64,000 nt of DNA from Albirhodobacter sp042466415 (GTDB taxonomy: Bacteria > Pseudomonadota > Alphaproteobacteria > Rhodobacterales > Rhodobacteraceae), in assembly GCF_042466415.1 (NCBI RefSeq), contig NZ_JAXHCH010000002.1, positions 1,612,001 through 1,676,000 on the forward strand. The letters run 5' to 3'. A model generated the notes under the pieces. That model saw nothing but the letters and a program-made list of their open reading frames with translations, ran no database searches and was not told the origin of the DNA. Made by a program: the position numbers and the translations under genes. Of the stretch, positions 53,818 through 62,805 are shown piece by piece (position 1 is the first letter of the stretch; each line of letters begins with the position of its first letter).

Positions 53818-54471
53818 ATGCGCGATAATTTCTCCCATGTGAGCGACTGGGTCTTCGACCTCGATAATACGCTCTACCCGCCCGCCGCCCGTCTGTTCGA
53901 TCAGATTGAGGTCCGAATGACCGATTATGTGATGCGGTCGCTCAATGTTGCCCGCCCCGAGGCCGACCGGCTCCGCAATCATTACTGGTCTCTCTACGGC
54001 ACCACGCTCGCAGGTCTGATGCGAGAGCATAGCGTCGACCCGACCCCCTATCTGGAGGACGTGCACGAGATTTCTCTCGATCATCTCACGCCTGATCCCG
54101 ATCTGGCCGATGCCATTCGTAACCTGCCCGGCCGGAAGATCGTCTATACCAATGGCACCGCCCCCTACGCCCATCGCGTGACCGAGGCGCGCGGATTGAG
54201 TGGCCTTTTCGATGGGATTTACGGCGTCGAGGACGCAGATTTCCTCCCCAAACCTGAAGAAGCTGCCTATCGCACAATTTTCGCAAAAGCGGGGATTGAG
54301 GCCAAAAACGGCGCGATGTTCGAGGACGATCCCCGCAACCTGCGCGCGCCACATGCGATGGGCCTGCAAACTGTTCTCGTCACTCCGCTTGATCCTGATG
54401 CTCCACCGCGCGCGGCCTACGTTCACTACCACACCCATGATCTTGCAGGATTTTTGCAACAACTGGTCTAG
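53818..54471 (+). CDS. Pyrimidine 5'-nucleotidase, HAD family
   Basis: 217 residues with all four HAD motifs: WVFDLDNTLYPPAARLFDQI (nucleophile Asp), VYTNGTAPYAHRV, the KPEEAAYRTIF lysine region and FEDDPRNLRAPHAMG. The long cap region and motif I style match Sdt1/PPT-type pyrimidine 5'-nucleotidases, frequent in alphaproteobacteria. Substrate specificity is predicted only. Confidence 0.88.
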   Translation: MRDNFSHVSDWVFDLDNTLYPPAARLFDQIEVRMTDYVMRSLNVARPEADRLRNHYWSLYGTTLAGLMREHSVDPTPYLEDVHEISLDHLTPDPDLADAIRNLPGRKIVYTNGTAPYAHRVTEARGLSGLFDGIYGVEDADFLPKPEEAAYRTIFAKAGIEAKNGAMFEDDPRNLRAPHAMGLQTVLVTPLDPDAPPRAAYVHYHTHDLAGFLQQLV

Positions 54472-54585
54472 CCCCTCCACCTGCGCCAGATTGCCGCGCG
54501 ACGTTATCGCGCGCGGCAATTCGACAAATTGCGACACGCGGCGCAGGTAGATATCCCGTCCCGAACCTTCAATCGGGAGAATTTG

Positions 54586-54831
54586 ATGTCCAACACCGCC
54601 CCCACAGCCGATTACGCCATCACAGGCGACGCCGACACACAGACCGCCGCCAACCACGATAGCCCCGCTGCGGATAATCACACGATGCTCGTCGCGCTCG
54701 TCTTTCTTGGCTGGGTGACAACGATGGTCGCGGCCTTTGCCGCTTTCGGTTTGGGCGGGTTGATCACGGTTGCGACTCTCACGGCTTGGGCCGTTCTTGC
54801 GCTGATCGTGGTGATGACCGCAGGCGGCTGA
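54586..54831 (+). CDS. Small membrane protein of unknown function
   Basis: 81 residues from the ATG at 54586 with GGGAG ten bases upstream. A polar N-terminal 34 residues rich in Asp, Thr and Ala precede two hydrophobic stretches (MLVALVFLGWVTTMVAAFAA and a second near 60-78), probably two membrane helices. No family recognised. Between the nucleotidase and the monooxygenase genes, same strand. Confidence 0.65.
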   Translation: MSNTAPTADYAITGDADTQTAANHDSPAADNHTMLVALVFLGWVTTMVAAFAAFGLGGLITVATLTAWAVLALIVVMTAGG

Positions 54832-54890
54832 TCGCGCCGCCCCTTGGCCCCGCACTCCCACCGCGCTAGATTGCGTTCAAAGGAGCCCCC

Positions 54891-56132
54891 ATGTCGCAAA
54901 CAGCTCAACAGTTTTCATCTGCCTCCGTGCCCGCGCGCGAAACGGTTGACGTTCTGATTTCGGGCGGCGGCGTCGCGGGGTTGACGGCCGCGGCGGCGTT
55001 CGCCAGCGCTGGTTTCTCAGTCATGTGCGTTGATCCAGAAGCACCAGCTACGACCGAATCCGACCCGCGTGCGGATTTGCGCAGCACCGCATTTTTGCAG
55101 GCCTCCCTTCCGGTTCTCGCTCAGGCGGGGCTTTGGGCGCGATTAAAACCCTACGCGACGCCCCTGCAGGTGATGCGCATCGTCGATGCGGGTGGCGAAT
55201 CCATGGAGGAGGCCCGCCTCACGCGCGAATTCGACGCCGCAGATCTGTCGGATGAGCCATTCGGGTGGAACTTGCCGAACTGGCTGTTACGGCGTGAAAT
55301 GGTTGCACGCCTGAACGAATTGCCGAATGTCGATTTTCGAACCGGCGTACGAACGGCCAAGCTCTTTACACGCGAAGTAGAGGCGCGCGTTACCCTTGAT
55401 GACGGGGCGCAGATCACGGCGCGGCTGGTTATCGCGGCGGATGGGCGCAAGTCACCGATGCGCGAGGCGGCGGGGATCGCCGTAACCCACACCGATTACG
55501 CGCAAAAAGCGCTCGCATTTGCGGTGACGCATGACATGCCGCATAACAATATCTCCACCGAGATTCATCGCTCAGGCGGCCCATTTACCTTCGTTCCGCT
55601 CCCTGACCGCGACGGACGTCACGCGTCTGCTATCGTCTGGATGGAACGCAACGCAGAAGCCGACCGCCTCGCCGCGCTTCCGGTGGACGAATTCGAGGTC
55701 GAAATGCAGGCGCGCTCGACAGGGATAATGGGCAAGCTGAAACTCGAGACGCGGCGGTCGGTATGGCCGATGGAGACGCAACTGGCTGAGCGTTTCAACG
55801 GTCAACGACTGGCGTTGATGGCGGAGGCCGCGCATTGCATCCCGCCGATTGGCGCGCAGGGGCTGAATATGTCGCTGGCGGATTTGGGATGCCTTCTTGA
55901 TTTGGCCAAAGCGCGACCAGAGAACCTTGGCGATGCGCAGATGCTCGAGGCCTATCATCGCAAACGCTGGTATGATGTGCGTCTGCGTGAATTGGGGATT
56001 GATTTGCTCAATCGCGCGTCGATGGTCGAAGCCCGCCCGTTGCGCGATTTACGTGCGGGCGTGCTGGGCGCAATGTACGGCATCAAATCTGTTCGCAAGA
56101 CGTTGATGCGCGCGGGAATCGGCGTCCGGTAA
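54891..56132 (+). CDS. UbiH/UbiF-type FAD-dependent monooxygenase
   Basis: 413 residues: N-terminal FAD motif VLISGGGVAGLTAAAAFASA, the mid-protein VIAADGRKSPMREAAGI, and LMAEAAHCIPPIGAQGLNMS, where the usual GD pair of the third motif is replaced by AE, as in some related proteins. Expected to hydroxylate the ubiquinone precursor ring. Starts after a good AAAGGAG. Which ring position it acts on cannot be told. Confidence 0.88.
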   Translation: MSQTAQQFSSASVPARETVDVLISGGGVAGLTAAAAFASAGFSVMCVDPEAPATTESDPRADLRSTAFLQASLPVLAQAGLWARLKPYATPLQVMRIVDAGGESMEEARLTREFDAADLSDEPFGWNLPNWLLRREMVARLNELPNVDFRTGVRTAKLFTREVEARVTLDDGAQITARLVIAADGRKSPMREAAGIAVTHTDYAQKALAFAVTHDMPHNNISTEIHRSGGPFTFVPLPDRDGRHASAIVWMERNAEADRLAALPVDEFEVEMQARSTGIMGKLKLETRRSVWPMETQLAERFNGQRLALMAEAAHCIPPIGAQGLNMSLADLGCLLDLAKARPENLGDAQMLEAYHRKRWYDVRLRELGIDLLNRASMVEARPLRDLRAGVLGAMYGIKSVRKTLMRAGIGVR

Positions 56133-56134
56133 CC

Positions 56135-56602
56135 TCATAACGGACCGGGCCTACGTTCTTCCGAGAGCAGAACATTCGCCTCAACATCTCCGACTCCGGG
56201 CAAGGTCATGATCCTGCGGCGCAGAACGCGCTCAAAATCGGAGATGTCGCGGGCGGTAACCCGAAGACGGTAATCAAAAAGGCCCAGCACGTGTTGGACC
56301 ACCTGAACCTCGGGGATGGCGGTGACGGCCCGCTCGAAATCTTCTAAACTGACGCGCCCCTTCAAAGCCAACTTAATCCCCAAGAACACGGTCACCCCGA
56401 ACCCCAAGGCGCCGGCATCTACCACAATCCGGCGGCCGGAAATTGCGCCCGAATCGTGAAGCGCCTTGATGCGACGCCATGCCGCCGGTTGTGACAGGCC
56501 TAAATCACGGCCAATCGCCCCCGCCGATCGCGTGGCATCCTCTTGCAAAAGGCGCAGGATTTTAGCGTCAATCGCATCAATCTTCGCAGTTTCACGGCTC
56601 AT
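56135..56602 (-). CDS. Lrp/AsnC-family regulator (second of a tandem pair)
   Basis: 155 residues: helix-turn-helix DAIDAKILRLLQEDATRSAG then LSQPAAWRRIKALHDSGAIS, followed by a ligand domain with VVQHVLGLFDYRLRVTARDI. It overlaps the upstream Lrp gene by four bases and converges on the UbiH-type gene. Together the two may form mixed or separate oligomers. Confidence 0.9.
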   Translation of the reverse strand: MSRETAKIDAIDAKILRLLQEDATRSAGAIGRDLGLSQPAAWRRIKALHDSGAISGRRIVVDAGALGFGVTVFLGIKLALKGRVSLEDFERAVTAIPEVQVVQHVLGLFDYRLRVTARDISDFERVLRRRIMTLPGVGDVEANVLLSEERRPGPL

Positions 56603-57057
56603 AGCGGCAAATCCGCAGAATTCTTGATCGTTGAGACAAGCATGAGCGCCTCCGTGTCATTAATATGCGGCAGGGTCAAAATCCGGCGGCGGTAGATTTC
56701 CTGATAATGGGCCATATCCCGCGCAACGATATTGAGCCGAAGATCGGTGCGCCCAAGAAATGTTTGTATCTCGATGACCTCCGGCACCTCCCGCGCCGCG
56801 TCGATGAACTCATCAAATGCGCGAGGGTTGGTTTTCTCAAGCGAGAACCGCAGCGAGACCTCAACCTCGAAGCCGAGTGCGACCCAATCCAGAACCATTT
56901 CCTCGCCTTTCAGGATGCCGCGCTCTTTCAGCCGCTCGATGCGTCGCCAGCACGTCGCCGTGGTAACGCCTGCCCTGTCGGCGAGATCCGCCGTGCCAAG
57001 ACCGGGGGCCGCCATCATCTGACGAAGAATTCGTCGATCCGTATCATCGATCTGCAT
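56599..57057 (-). CDS. Lrp/AsnC-family regulator (first of a tandem pair)
   Basis: 152 residues: IDDTDRRILRQMMAAPGLGT and GVTTATCWRRIERLKERGIL form the helix-turn-helix; the ligand domain has IEIQTFLGRTDLRLNIVARD. Divergent from ilvC across about 125 bp of AT-rich DNA, so control of branched-chain amino acid synthesis is likely but inferred. Its stop overlaps the start of the second Lrp gene. Confidence 0.9.
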   Translation of the reverse strand: MQIDDTDRRILRQMMAAPGLGTADLADRAGVTTATCWRRIERLKERGILKGEEMVLDWVALGFEVEVSLRFSLEKTNPRAFDEFIDAAREVPEVIEIQTFLGRTDLRLNIVARDMAHYQEIYRRRILTLPHINDTEALMLVSTIKNSADLPL

Positions 57058-57106
57058 GACTATCTCATATTTTTAATTTATAGGAATGATTACTTACATC
57101 AATTAC

Positions 57107-57130
57107 GCATAACATCAACTTTTGCATAAC
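57107..57130. promoter_or_regulatory. Repeated GCATAAC motif in the Lrp/ilvC divergent promoter
   Basis: GCATAAC occurs at 57107 and 57124, starting 17 bases apart, inside the AT-rich spacer between the divergent Lrp gene and ilvC. A candidate binding site for one of the two Lrp proteins; weak evidence. Confidence 0.35.
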
Positions 57131-57181
57131 CTATTCATAGCGATTGCGGTAATGTCCCTCATCAACCAATGGAGGACCGCC

Positions 57182-58204
57182 ATGCGCGTCTATTATGATC
57201 GCGATTGCGATGTGAACCTGATCAAAGACAAAAAAGTTGCTATCCTTGGCTACGGCAGCCAAGGCCACGCACACGCGCTGAACCTGCGCGATTCCGGCGC
57301 GAAAAACATCGTCGTCGCCCTGCGCGAAGGCTCGGCATCGGCGAAAAAATGTGAAGCTGAAGGCCTCAAGGTCATGGGCATCGCAGAAGCCGCTGCTTGG
57401 TGCGACGTAATCATGTTCACCATGCCGGACGAACTGCAGGCAGAGACCTATAAAAAATACGTCCACGACAACCTGAAAGAAGGCTCCGCAATTGCCTTCG
57501 CACATGGTTTGAACGTGCACTTCGGCCTGATCGAACCGAAAGCCGGCGTTGACGTCATCATGATGGCGCCTAAAGGCCCAGGTCACACTGTTCGCGGCGA
57601 ATACACCAAAGGCGGCGGCGTTCCGTGCCTGTTCGCAGTGGAAAACGATGCATCGGGCAAAGCGCAAGAAATCGCGCTCTCCTACTGCTCGGCCATCGGT
57701 GGCGGCCGTTCGGGCATCATCGAGACCAACTTCCGTCAAGAATGCGAAACCGACCTGTTCGGCGAGCAAGCTGTGCTTTGCGGCGGCATTGTCGAGCTGA
57801 TCCGCATGGGCTTTGAGACCCTCGTGGAAGCTGGCTACGAGCCGGAAATGGCGTATTTCGAATGCCTGCACGAAACCAAGCTGATCGTCGACCTGATCTA
57901 TGAAGGCGGCATCGCAAACATGAACTACTCGATCTCGAACACCGCTGAATACGGCGAATATGTATCGGGCCCGCGCGTTCTGCCATATGCTGAAACAAAG
58001 CAGCGCATGAAAGACGTTCTGACCGACATCCAAAACGGCAAGTTCGTGCGTGATTTCATGCAAGAAAACGCTGTGGGTCAGCCGTTCTTCAAAGCAACAC
58101 GTCGCATCAATGACGAGCACGAAATCGAGCAAGTCGGCGCGAAATTGCGCGCGATGATGCCTTGGATCTCGGCTGGTAAAATGGTCGACAAAGAGCGCAA
58201 CTAA
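57182..58204 (+). CDS. ilvC: Ketol-acid reductoisomerase
   Basis: Second common step of valine, leucine and isoleucine synthesis. The 340-residue protein (class I length) starts after GGAGG with MRVYYDRDCDVNLIKDKKVA. NADP-binding GYGSQGHAHALNLRDSGAKN, then MAPKGPGHTVRGEY and the Mg ligands in ECETDLFGEQAVLCGG and YFECLHETKLIVDLIYEGG are all present. Preceded by the divergent Lrp pair, followed by a strong terminator. Confidence 0.97.
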   Translation: MRVYYDRDCDVNLIKDKKVAILGYGSQGHAHALNLRDSGAKNIVVALREGSASAKKCEAEGLKVMGIAEAAAWCDVIMFTMPDELQAETYKKYVHDNLKEGSAIAFAHGLNVHFGLIEPKAGVDVIMMAPKGPGHTVRGEYTKGGGVPCLFAVENDASGKAQEIALSYCSAIGGGRSGIIETNFRQECETDLFGEQAVLCGGIVELIRMGFETLVEAGYEPEMAYFECLHETKLIVDLIYEGGIANMNYSISNTAEYGEYVSGPRVLPYAETKQRMKDVLTDIQNGKFVRDFMQENAVGQPFFKATRRINDEHEIEQVGAKLRAMMPWISAGKMVDKERN

Positions 58205-58223
58205 TCGCGTCTTTGAAATAAAC

Positions 58224-58258
58224 AAAAAGCAGGGCCGGATAATCCGGCCCTGCTTTTT
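58224..58258. terminator. Strong bidirectional terminator after ilvC
   Basis: Near-perfect palindrome with 17-base arms (AAAAAGCAGGGCCGGAT and its complement) around one base, so T-runs are present for both strands. Shared by convergent ilvC and glmM. Confidence 0.93.
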
Positions 58259-58287
58259 TATGTCTTTCGCTCACGTGACGGGCTGGG

Positions 58288-59631
58288 TTACGTCGCCGCC
58301 GTCTCCACGGCCGCAACAATCCCGTCAACGGTTTGCATCAGAAGCCCCTCATCGACACATTCCGCCATAACGCGGATCAATGGCTCTGTGCCGGATTTCC
58401 GGATCAAAATCCGGCCTTTTCCGGCGATCATCGCCTCTGCATCCGCTATCACTTTTTGAACATTTTGGTCATCCAGCGGCGCTTGCCCCGCCTGATACCG
58501 TACATTTTTCAACATTTGCGGCACGGTTTCGAATTGCTGAACCAATTCGGATGCTCGCTTCCCAGTCTCCGACATCGCCAGCAGGAATTGAAGCCCCGCC
58601 ATCAGGCCATCTCCGGTTGTCGCGTAATCGGTCATAACGATATGGCCGGATTGCTCGCCGCCCAGATTGAACCCCCCTGCCCGCATCCGTTCAACGACGT
58701 AACGGTCCCCGACATTGGTGCGCTCCAGCCGCAAGCCCTTGCCTTGCAAGAAGTGCTCCAACCCGAGATTGGACATCACCGTCGCGACAAGCGCATTGCC
58801 TCGCAAACGGCCGACCTCGGCCCAGCGGCTCGCGAACAGCGCCATGATCTGATCGCCATCCGCAACGCGACCAGTCTCGTCCACAATCATCACGCGGTCG
58901 GCGTCCCCATCCAGCGAAATGCCCAAATCCGCACCATGCGCCACAACCGCCTCTGCGCAGGTTTGCGTATAGGTCGACCCGCAGCGCTCGTTGATGTTCA
59001 GGCCGTTCGGCGTCACGCCAACGGGAATGACATCACACCCCAATTCCCAAAGCACCTCCGGCGCCGCGCGATAGGCCGCACCATTTGCACAATCGACGAC
59101 AACCTTCAGCCCGCCGATCCGGTTTTTGGCCGGAAACGTCGTTTTGGCATATTCAACATATCGCCCGCGGCCATCTTCGATGCGCTTCGCACGTCCAATG
59201 TTTTGGGGCTGCGCGAGGCGAATCTCACCGGCAATCATCGCTTCGATCTCGGCCTCGGCCTCATCCGAAAGCTTGAACCCCTCGGGACCGAAGAACTTGA
59301 TCCCGTTATCTTTCGCGGGGTTATGCGACGCGGAGATCATAATTCCGACATCCGCGCGCATGGAACGCGTCAAAAAACCAACCGCCGGCGTCGGAACAGG
59401 GCCAAGCAAGAGGACGTTCATCCCGGTCGAGGTCAGCCCCGCGGTGAGCGCATTCTCAATCATATATCCCGAGAGCCGCGTGTCCTTGCCGATGACGACG
59501 CGGTGCTGGTTACGACCATCGGATCGGAAATACCGGCCCGCCGCGGCGCCCAGTTTCAACGCCATTTCCGCCGTCATCGGCCAGCTATTCGCCTCGCCGC
59601 GCACACCATCAGTCCCGAATAGATCGCCCAT
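58288..59631 (-). CDS. glmM: Phosphoglucosamine mutase
   Basis: Converts glucosamine-6-phosphate to glucosamine-1-phosphate for UDP-GlcNAc, peptidoglycan and lipopolysaccharide. The 447-residue protein starts MGDLFGTDGVRGEANSWPMT; the active-site phosphoserine lies in GIMISASHNPAKDNGIKFFG, the metal loop in SLDGDADRVMIVDE and the sugar-binding loop in GGEQSGHI. The ATG overlaps the folP stop (TGATG); another ATG three bases earlier is equally possible. Confidence 0.97.
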   Translation of the reverse strand: MGDLFGTDGVRGEANSWPMTAEMALKLGAAAGRYFRSDGRNQHRVVIGKDTRLSGYMIENALTAGLTSTGMNVLLLGPVPTPAVGFLTRSMRADVGIMISASHNPAKDNGIKFFGPEGFKLSDEAEAEIEAMIAGEIRLAQPQNIGRAKRIEDGRGRYVEYAKTTFPAKNRIGGLKVVVDCANGAAYRAAPEVLWELGCDVIPVGVTPNGLNINERCGSTYTQTCAEAVVAHGADLGISLDGDADRVMIVDETGRVADGDQIMALFASRWAEVGRLRGNALVATVMSNLGLEHFLQGKGLRLERTNVGDRYVVERMRAGGFNLGGEQSGHIVMTDYATTGDGLMAGLQFLLAMSETGKRASELVQQFETVPQMLKNVRYQAGQAPLDDQNVQKVIADAEAMIAGKGRILIRKSGTEPLIRVMAECVDEGLLMQTVDGIVAAVETAAT

Positions 59632-60710
59632 CATCCCTCTCCCATCATCACAGCGCGCCAAAGGTCTACCCCCTGCGCAATCTCGTTAACATCATGGACA
59701 CGGTGCATCTGCACCCCCTGCCCCAGCGCCGCCAATGTCACAGCCAAAGTTCCAGGCATCCGCGCATCCACCGCCTCTGTGCCGGATATTTCCCCGATGA
59801 ATCGCTTTCGCGAAACGCCAAGCAACAGCGGGCAGCCCAACCCGTGAAACAGCGAAATCGAACGCAGCAGGTCGAGGTTATGCGAGAGCGTCTTGCCAAA
59901 GCCGATCCCGATATCCAGCAAAATTCGCGCGCGAGGAATACCCGCAGCCTCGGCCTGCTCAACGCGCGCCGCCAAGGCATCAAACACATCGAACACTACG
60001 TCACCGTAGCGCGGATCATCTTGCATCGTCTTCGGCGCGCCCTGCGCATGCATCAAGCACACAGGCCCGCCAAATTCCGCCATGACTTGAGCCATGCCGC
60101 GATCAAACTGCATCGCCGAAACGTCATTGATCAAATCTGCCCCCGCCGCGACCGCCGCGCGCGCGACTTGCGATTTACGCGTATCGATCGAAATCGGGCG
60201 CGTCTCCCCGTGCGCTCGAAGCGCCTCGATCACTGGCACGGTCCGTGCCGTCTCGGCCTCAACCTCGACGTAATCCGCGCCCGGGCGGGTCAACTCGCCG
60301 CCAATATCCAAAATATCTGCCCGCGTCATCCGAGCCGCCTGCGCAAGCGCCGCCTCAATCCCCGCGAACTGCCCACCATCCGAAAAACTATCGGGGGTGA
60401 CGTTCAAAATCCCCATGATGGACGGTCGATCAAAGGCAACTCCGGTCATTGGCGCGCGAGGCGCCGTGAGTTGCGCGAGGAGAGCGGCAGGAATGTCGGC
60501 CGCGCTGACCACCTCAGACGCCCCGCCCCGTTCACATGCGACCGCGTGGGTGAACCAACACCACCCCCCCGCCAAACGGTGGGCGGCGCCATTCTCGGCT
60601 CCTGTTTTAGAGGCGCTCCCCGGCGCGCATTCGGGGGCGCGCTCGGGAGAGCACTGGGGAGCACATTGGGGGGCGCGCCCCATCTGCAAAATCGGTCTGT
60701 AATAGATCAT
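59631..60710 (-). CDS. folP: Dihydropteroate synthase with repeat-bearing N-terminal extension
   Basis: Joins p-aminobenzoate to the pterin pyrophosphate in folate synthesis; the target of sulfonamides. The TIM-barrel part, from about residue 90, has IMGILNVTPDSFSDGGQF, DIGGELTRPGADYVEVE, SIDTRKSQVARAAVAAG, LINDVSAMQFD and GVSRKRFIG. About 90 residues precede it, including a tetrapeptide repeat (13-28, (A/S)P(Q/E)(C/R) four times) coded by a 12-nt DNA repeat. The start at 60710 is the furthest ATG; an internal ATG at residue 87 would give a standard-length enzyme. Sits in folB-folP-glmM. Confidence 0.92.
   Translation of the reverse strand: MIYYRPILQMGRAPQCAPQCSPERAPECAPGSASKTGAENGAAHRLAGGWCWFTHAVACERGGASEVVSAADIPAALLAQLTAPRAPMTGVAFDRPSIMGILNVTPDSFSDGGQFAGIEAALAQAARMTRADILDIGGELTRPGADYVEVEAETARTVPVIEALRAHGETRPISIDTRKSQVARAAVAAGADLINDVSAMQFDRGMAQVMAEFGGPVCLMHAQGAPKTMQDDPRYGDVVFDVFDALAARVEQAEAAGIPRARILLDIGIGFGKTLSHNLDLLRSISLFHGLGCPLLLGVSRKRFIGEISGTEAVDARMPGTLAVTLAALGQGVQMHRVHDVNEIAQGVDLWRAVMMGEG
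60627..60674 (-). repeat. 12-nt coding tandem repeat inside folP
   Basis: Four degenerate copies of a 12-nt unit (GCGCCCCCCAAT-like) encode APQC, APQC, SPER and APEC. The reading frame is kept because the unit is a multiple of three. Confidence 0.8.
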
Positions 60711-60749
60711 TGTGCAGGTTTGCCCGTTGCTTGCACGAAGGGCAAGCGC

Positions 60750-61706
60750 TCAGAGGGCGATCGGCACAACCGGCACGCGGCTTCCTGCCGGCGCTGTTAC
60801 ATCCCCGTGATCTCCACCGACCTCTCCGTGCAGCTCCAAGCGCGTGGCCGCCAGCTGCTCGGCCAGCCAAAGCGCCAGATCAACCGCGCCGCGCGCTTGC
60901 GGGCCGTCAACCGCGTCGAGAACGATCTTGGAGGGGGCCCAGACGATCATCTGGCCATGCTTCATCGCCCAGTCGATCTCTGTCCGCGTGGCGACCACAA
61001 CACAGCGCGGATCGCGCGAGGCAAGCACCCACGCGTTTTGTTCGATCGCGAGGAGGTCAATGCGACGCTGGGTCGGGCGGTGCCCACTCTCGACACGCGC
61101 GACCTCCGGCAATCCGACCGTCAGGATCACAGGGAGGCCCGTCGCCTCCAACGCATCAAGACGCACCCCCAAATCCGGCGCGGCAATCGCATCGTTGCTC
61201 AGGTGGACCACGAGCGGATGCAGGTTGGATTTCGTGCCATCATCCGCGACATGCTGCACCGGTGTCGGCGCGCGCGACCGCACGATCTCAACCCCCAAAG
61301 CGCCCGGTCCGCGATCAAGCTTCTCAACGCGCACGAACACGCGCATCGCTTGCGGCGCCGCCAAGATGCGCTCGGCCACTCTCTCCGCAAGTGTTTCAAG
61401 GAGGTTTAGGCGCTCCGCTGCGAGCTCGTCCGCGATTGCCTCGGTGATACGATCATACGACAGGATGCGATCGACATCGTCATCCAGCGGTGCTGGCGCA
61501 GGCCGCACTTCAACGACAACGTTAAACTGCAAGCGTTGCTCAAGGCCGCGCTCTTGCTGAAAGGCGCCAATCTCCGCCGAAACGATATGATCGCGTAAAC
61601 TGATACGGTCGCGCGGATCGGCGCTCGCGGAGGCTTCCGCGCGCGCTTCGGGATGCGCGAAGGCCAGAGTGATATCGTTCGAGAGGTCGTTACTGCCGTG
61701 GGCCAT
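60750..61706 (-). CDS. folB: Dihydroneopterin aldolase with C-terminal extension
   Basis: Cleaves dihydroneopterin to hydroxymethyl-dihydropterin in folate synthesis. The aldolase part lies within residues 35-150 (RISLRDHIVSAEIGAFQQER, LSYDRITEAIADELAAERLN, RVEKLDRGPGALGVEI, with the expected Glu and Lys). A further 160 residues follow that I cannot assign; the total is 318 residues against about 120 for a standard FolB. First gene of folB-folP-glmM, 39 bp before folP. Confidence 0.9.
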   Translation of the reverse strand: MAHGSNDLSNDITLAFAHPEARAEASASADPRDRISLRDHIVSAEIGAFQQERGLEQRLQFNVVVEVRPAPAPLDDDVDRILSYDRITEAIADELAAERLNLLETLAERVAERILAAPQAMRVFVRVEKLDRGPGALGVEIVRSRAPTPVQHVADDGTKSNLHPLVVHLSNDAIAAPDLGVRLDALEATGLPVILTVGLPEVARVESGHRPTQRRIDLLAIEQNAWVLASRDPRCVVVATRTEIDWAMKHGQMIVWAPSKIVLDAVDGPQARGAVDLALWLAEQLAATRLELHGEVGGDHGDVTAPAGSRVPVVPIAL

Positions 61707-61781
61707 GCGTCAGGTCTTTCATTTGCTTGCGGACATCTTATCGCCCCATGCCACGGCGTGCAGCTAAGAAACGACCTGAAA

Positions 61782-61825
61782 TGACGCAAAAGCCCCGAAC
61801 TTTGATGTTCGGGGCTTTTGCGTCA
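61782..61825 (-). terminator. Terminator-like hairpin between folB and the cell-wall hydrolase
   Basis: Nineteen-base perfect arms (TGACGCAAAAGCCCCGAAC and complement) with a six-base loop; a TTTT run lies inside the arm after the GC-rich core. About 30 bp past the hydrolase stop, in the gap upstream of folB. Confidence 0.85.
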
Positions 61826-61853
61826 CAAATCAGATGCGATCCGCGCGGATCGA

Positions 61854-62564
61854 TCAGTTCGACGCGGTCCGGACACGCGGACGGTAGAAAATATGCGAGC
61901 CGATCTGGGTCGTACGGGTGAACCGTTTTGCCCATGCAGGCCGCACTGCGGGGGTGTGGAAATAAGTCGCGCCGTCGGTCAACTGGCGCGGGGCGCCATC
62001 CATCAAAGCCCGCGCCACTTTAGCGACTTGTGAATAGGCGGCTTGGTTGCTGACGCGGTCGGTTTTGCCGTCACAGGTCCAGCTGAACTGACATCCGCTC
62101 TTGCCGCCCTGATGCACAACATCACAAATCGAATTCGGGAATTTCGGGGACTCAACGCGGTTCAAAACCACCTCCGCCACGGCGGCTTGTCCGGCAACAC
62201 TTTCGCCGCGCGCCTCGAAGTAAAGGACGTCAGCAAGGCATTGGAACTGCTCGCCACCGCCTGCCGCAGGTTGGGCAGAGATCCAATTGCGCGAGTAGTC
62301 TATCTCGGGCGTCTCGATCTCAGAGGCCGAGGCCATCTTCACGGCGGATTTCCCCGCCCGCATCACATCAGGGCGCGGCGCAACAGCGTCAAATCGCTGC
62401 GAAACACCGCTCATCGCCGAACGCTCCTCGCCGAGCAACTGCGCGATCCCCGCGCCGATGTTGGCGTCCGTGTTCAACTGGCCTTGCGAGACCTCTGCCT
62501 GCACCGCTCCCGAGAGAGCCATCAGCATGATCGCACTGCCTGCCCAAATGATACGTTTCGACAT
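61854..62564 (-). CDS. Cell-wall hydrolase, SleB-like
   Basis: 236 residues from the ATG at 62564, with a signal peptide (SAIMLMALSGAVQA) and a C-terminal Hydrolase_2/SleB domain from about residue 125. FEARGESVAGQAAVAEVVLN carries the expected catalytic Glu, followed by FPNSICDVVHQGGKSGCQFS and GATYFHTPAVRPAWAKRF. Expected to cut glycan strands as a lytic transglycosylase-like enzyme in the periplasm. Followed by a strong hairpin. Confidence 0.88.
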   Translation of the reverse strand: MSKRIIWAGSAIMLMALSGAVQAEVSQGQLNTDANIGAGIAQLLGEERSAMSGVSQRFDAVAPRPDVMRAGKSAVKMASASEIETPEIDYSRNWISAQPAAGGGEQFQCLADVLYFEARGESVAGQAAVAEVVLNRVESPKFPNSICDVVHQGGKSGCQFSWTCDGKTDRVSNQAAYSQVAKVARALMDGAPRQLTDGATYFHTPAVRPAWAKRFTRTTQIGSHIFYRPRVRTASN

Positions 62565-62805
62565 TAATCTCGTCCAATTGTTCCTCGCCCCGCAAACCCG
62601 AAAGCCTGCACGACGAGGGGGGGCGTAGACCACCCGGACGATGAGAGTCTAGAAAAATCGACGTGAACAACGGGCCCCTTTCCGTGATCGGAGGAGGAAA
62701 TCGGCCTTATCGACGCAAATTAAAGGAAGCCCTTTCTTCGCGCACTACACAGATCCCCTTAGAAACGCTAGGGGTTTTTGATAGGTTCATGAAACTTTCA
62801 TCACT

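Noticed and set aside
59694..61409. 571-codon plus-strand frame opposite folP and folB
   Set aside because: Antisense to two genes with clear catalytic motifs; the product is Arg/His-rich with no domain.
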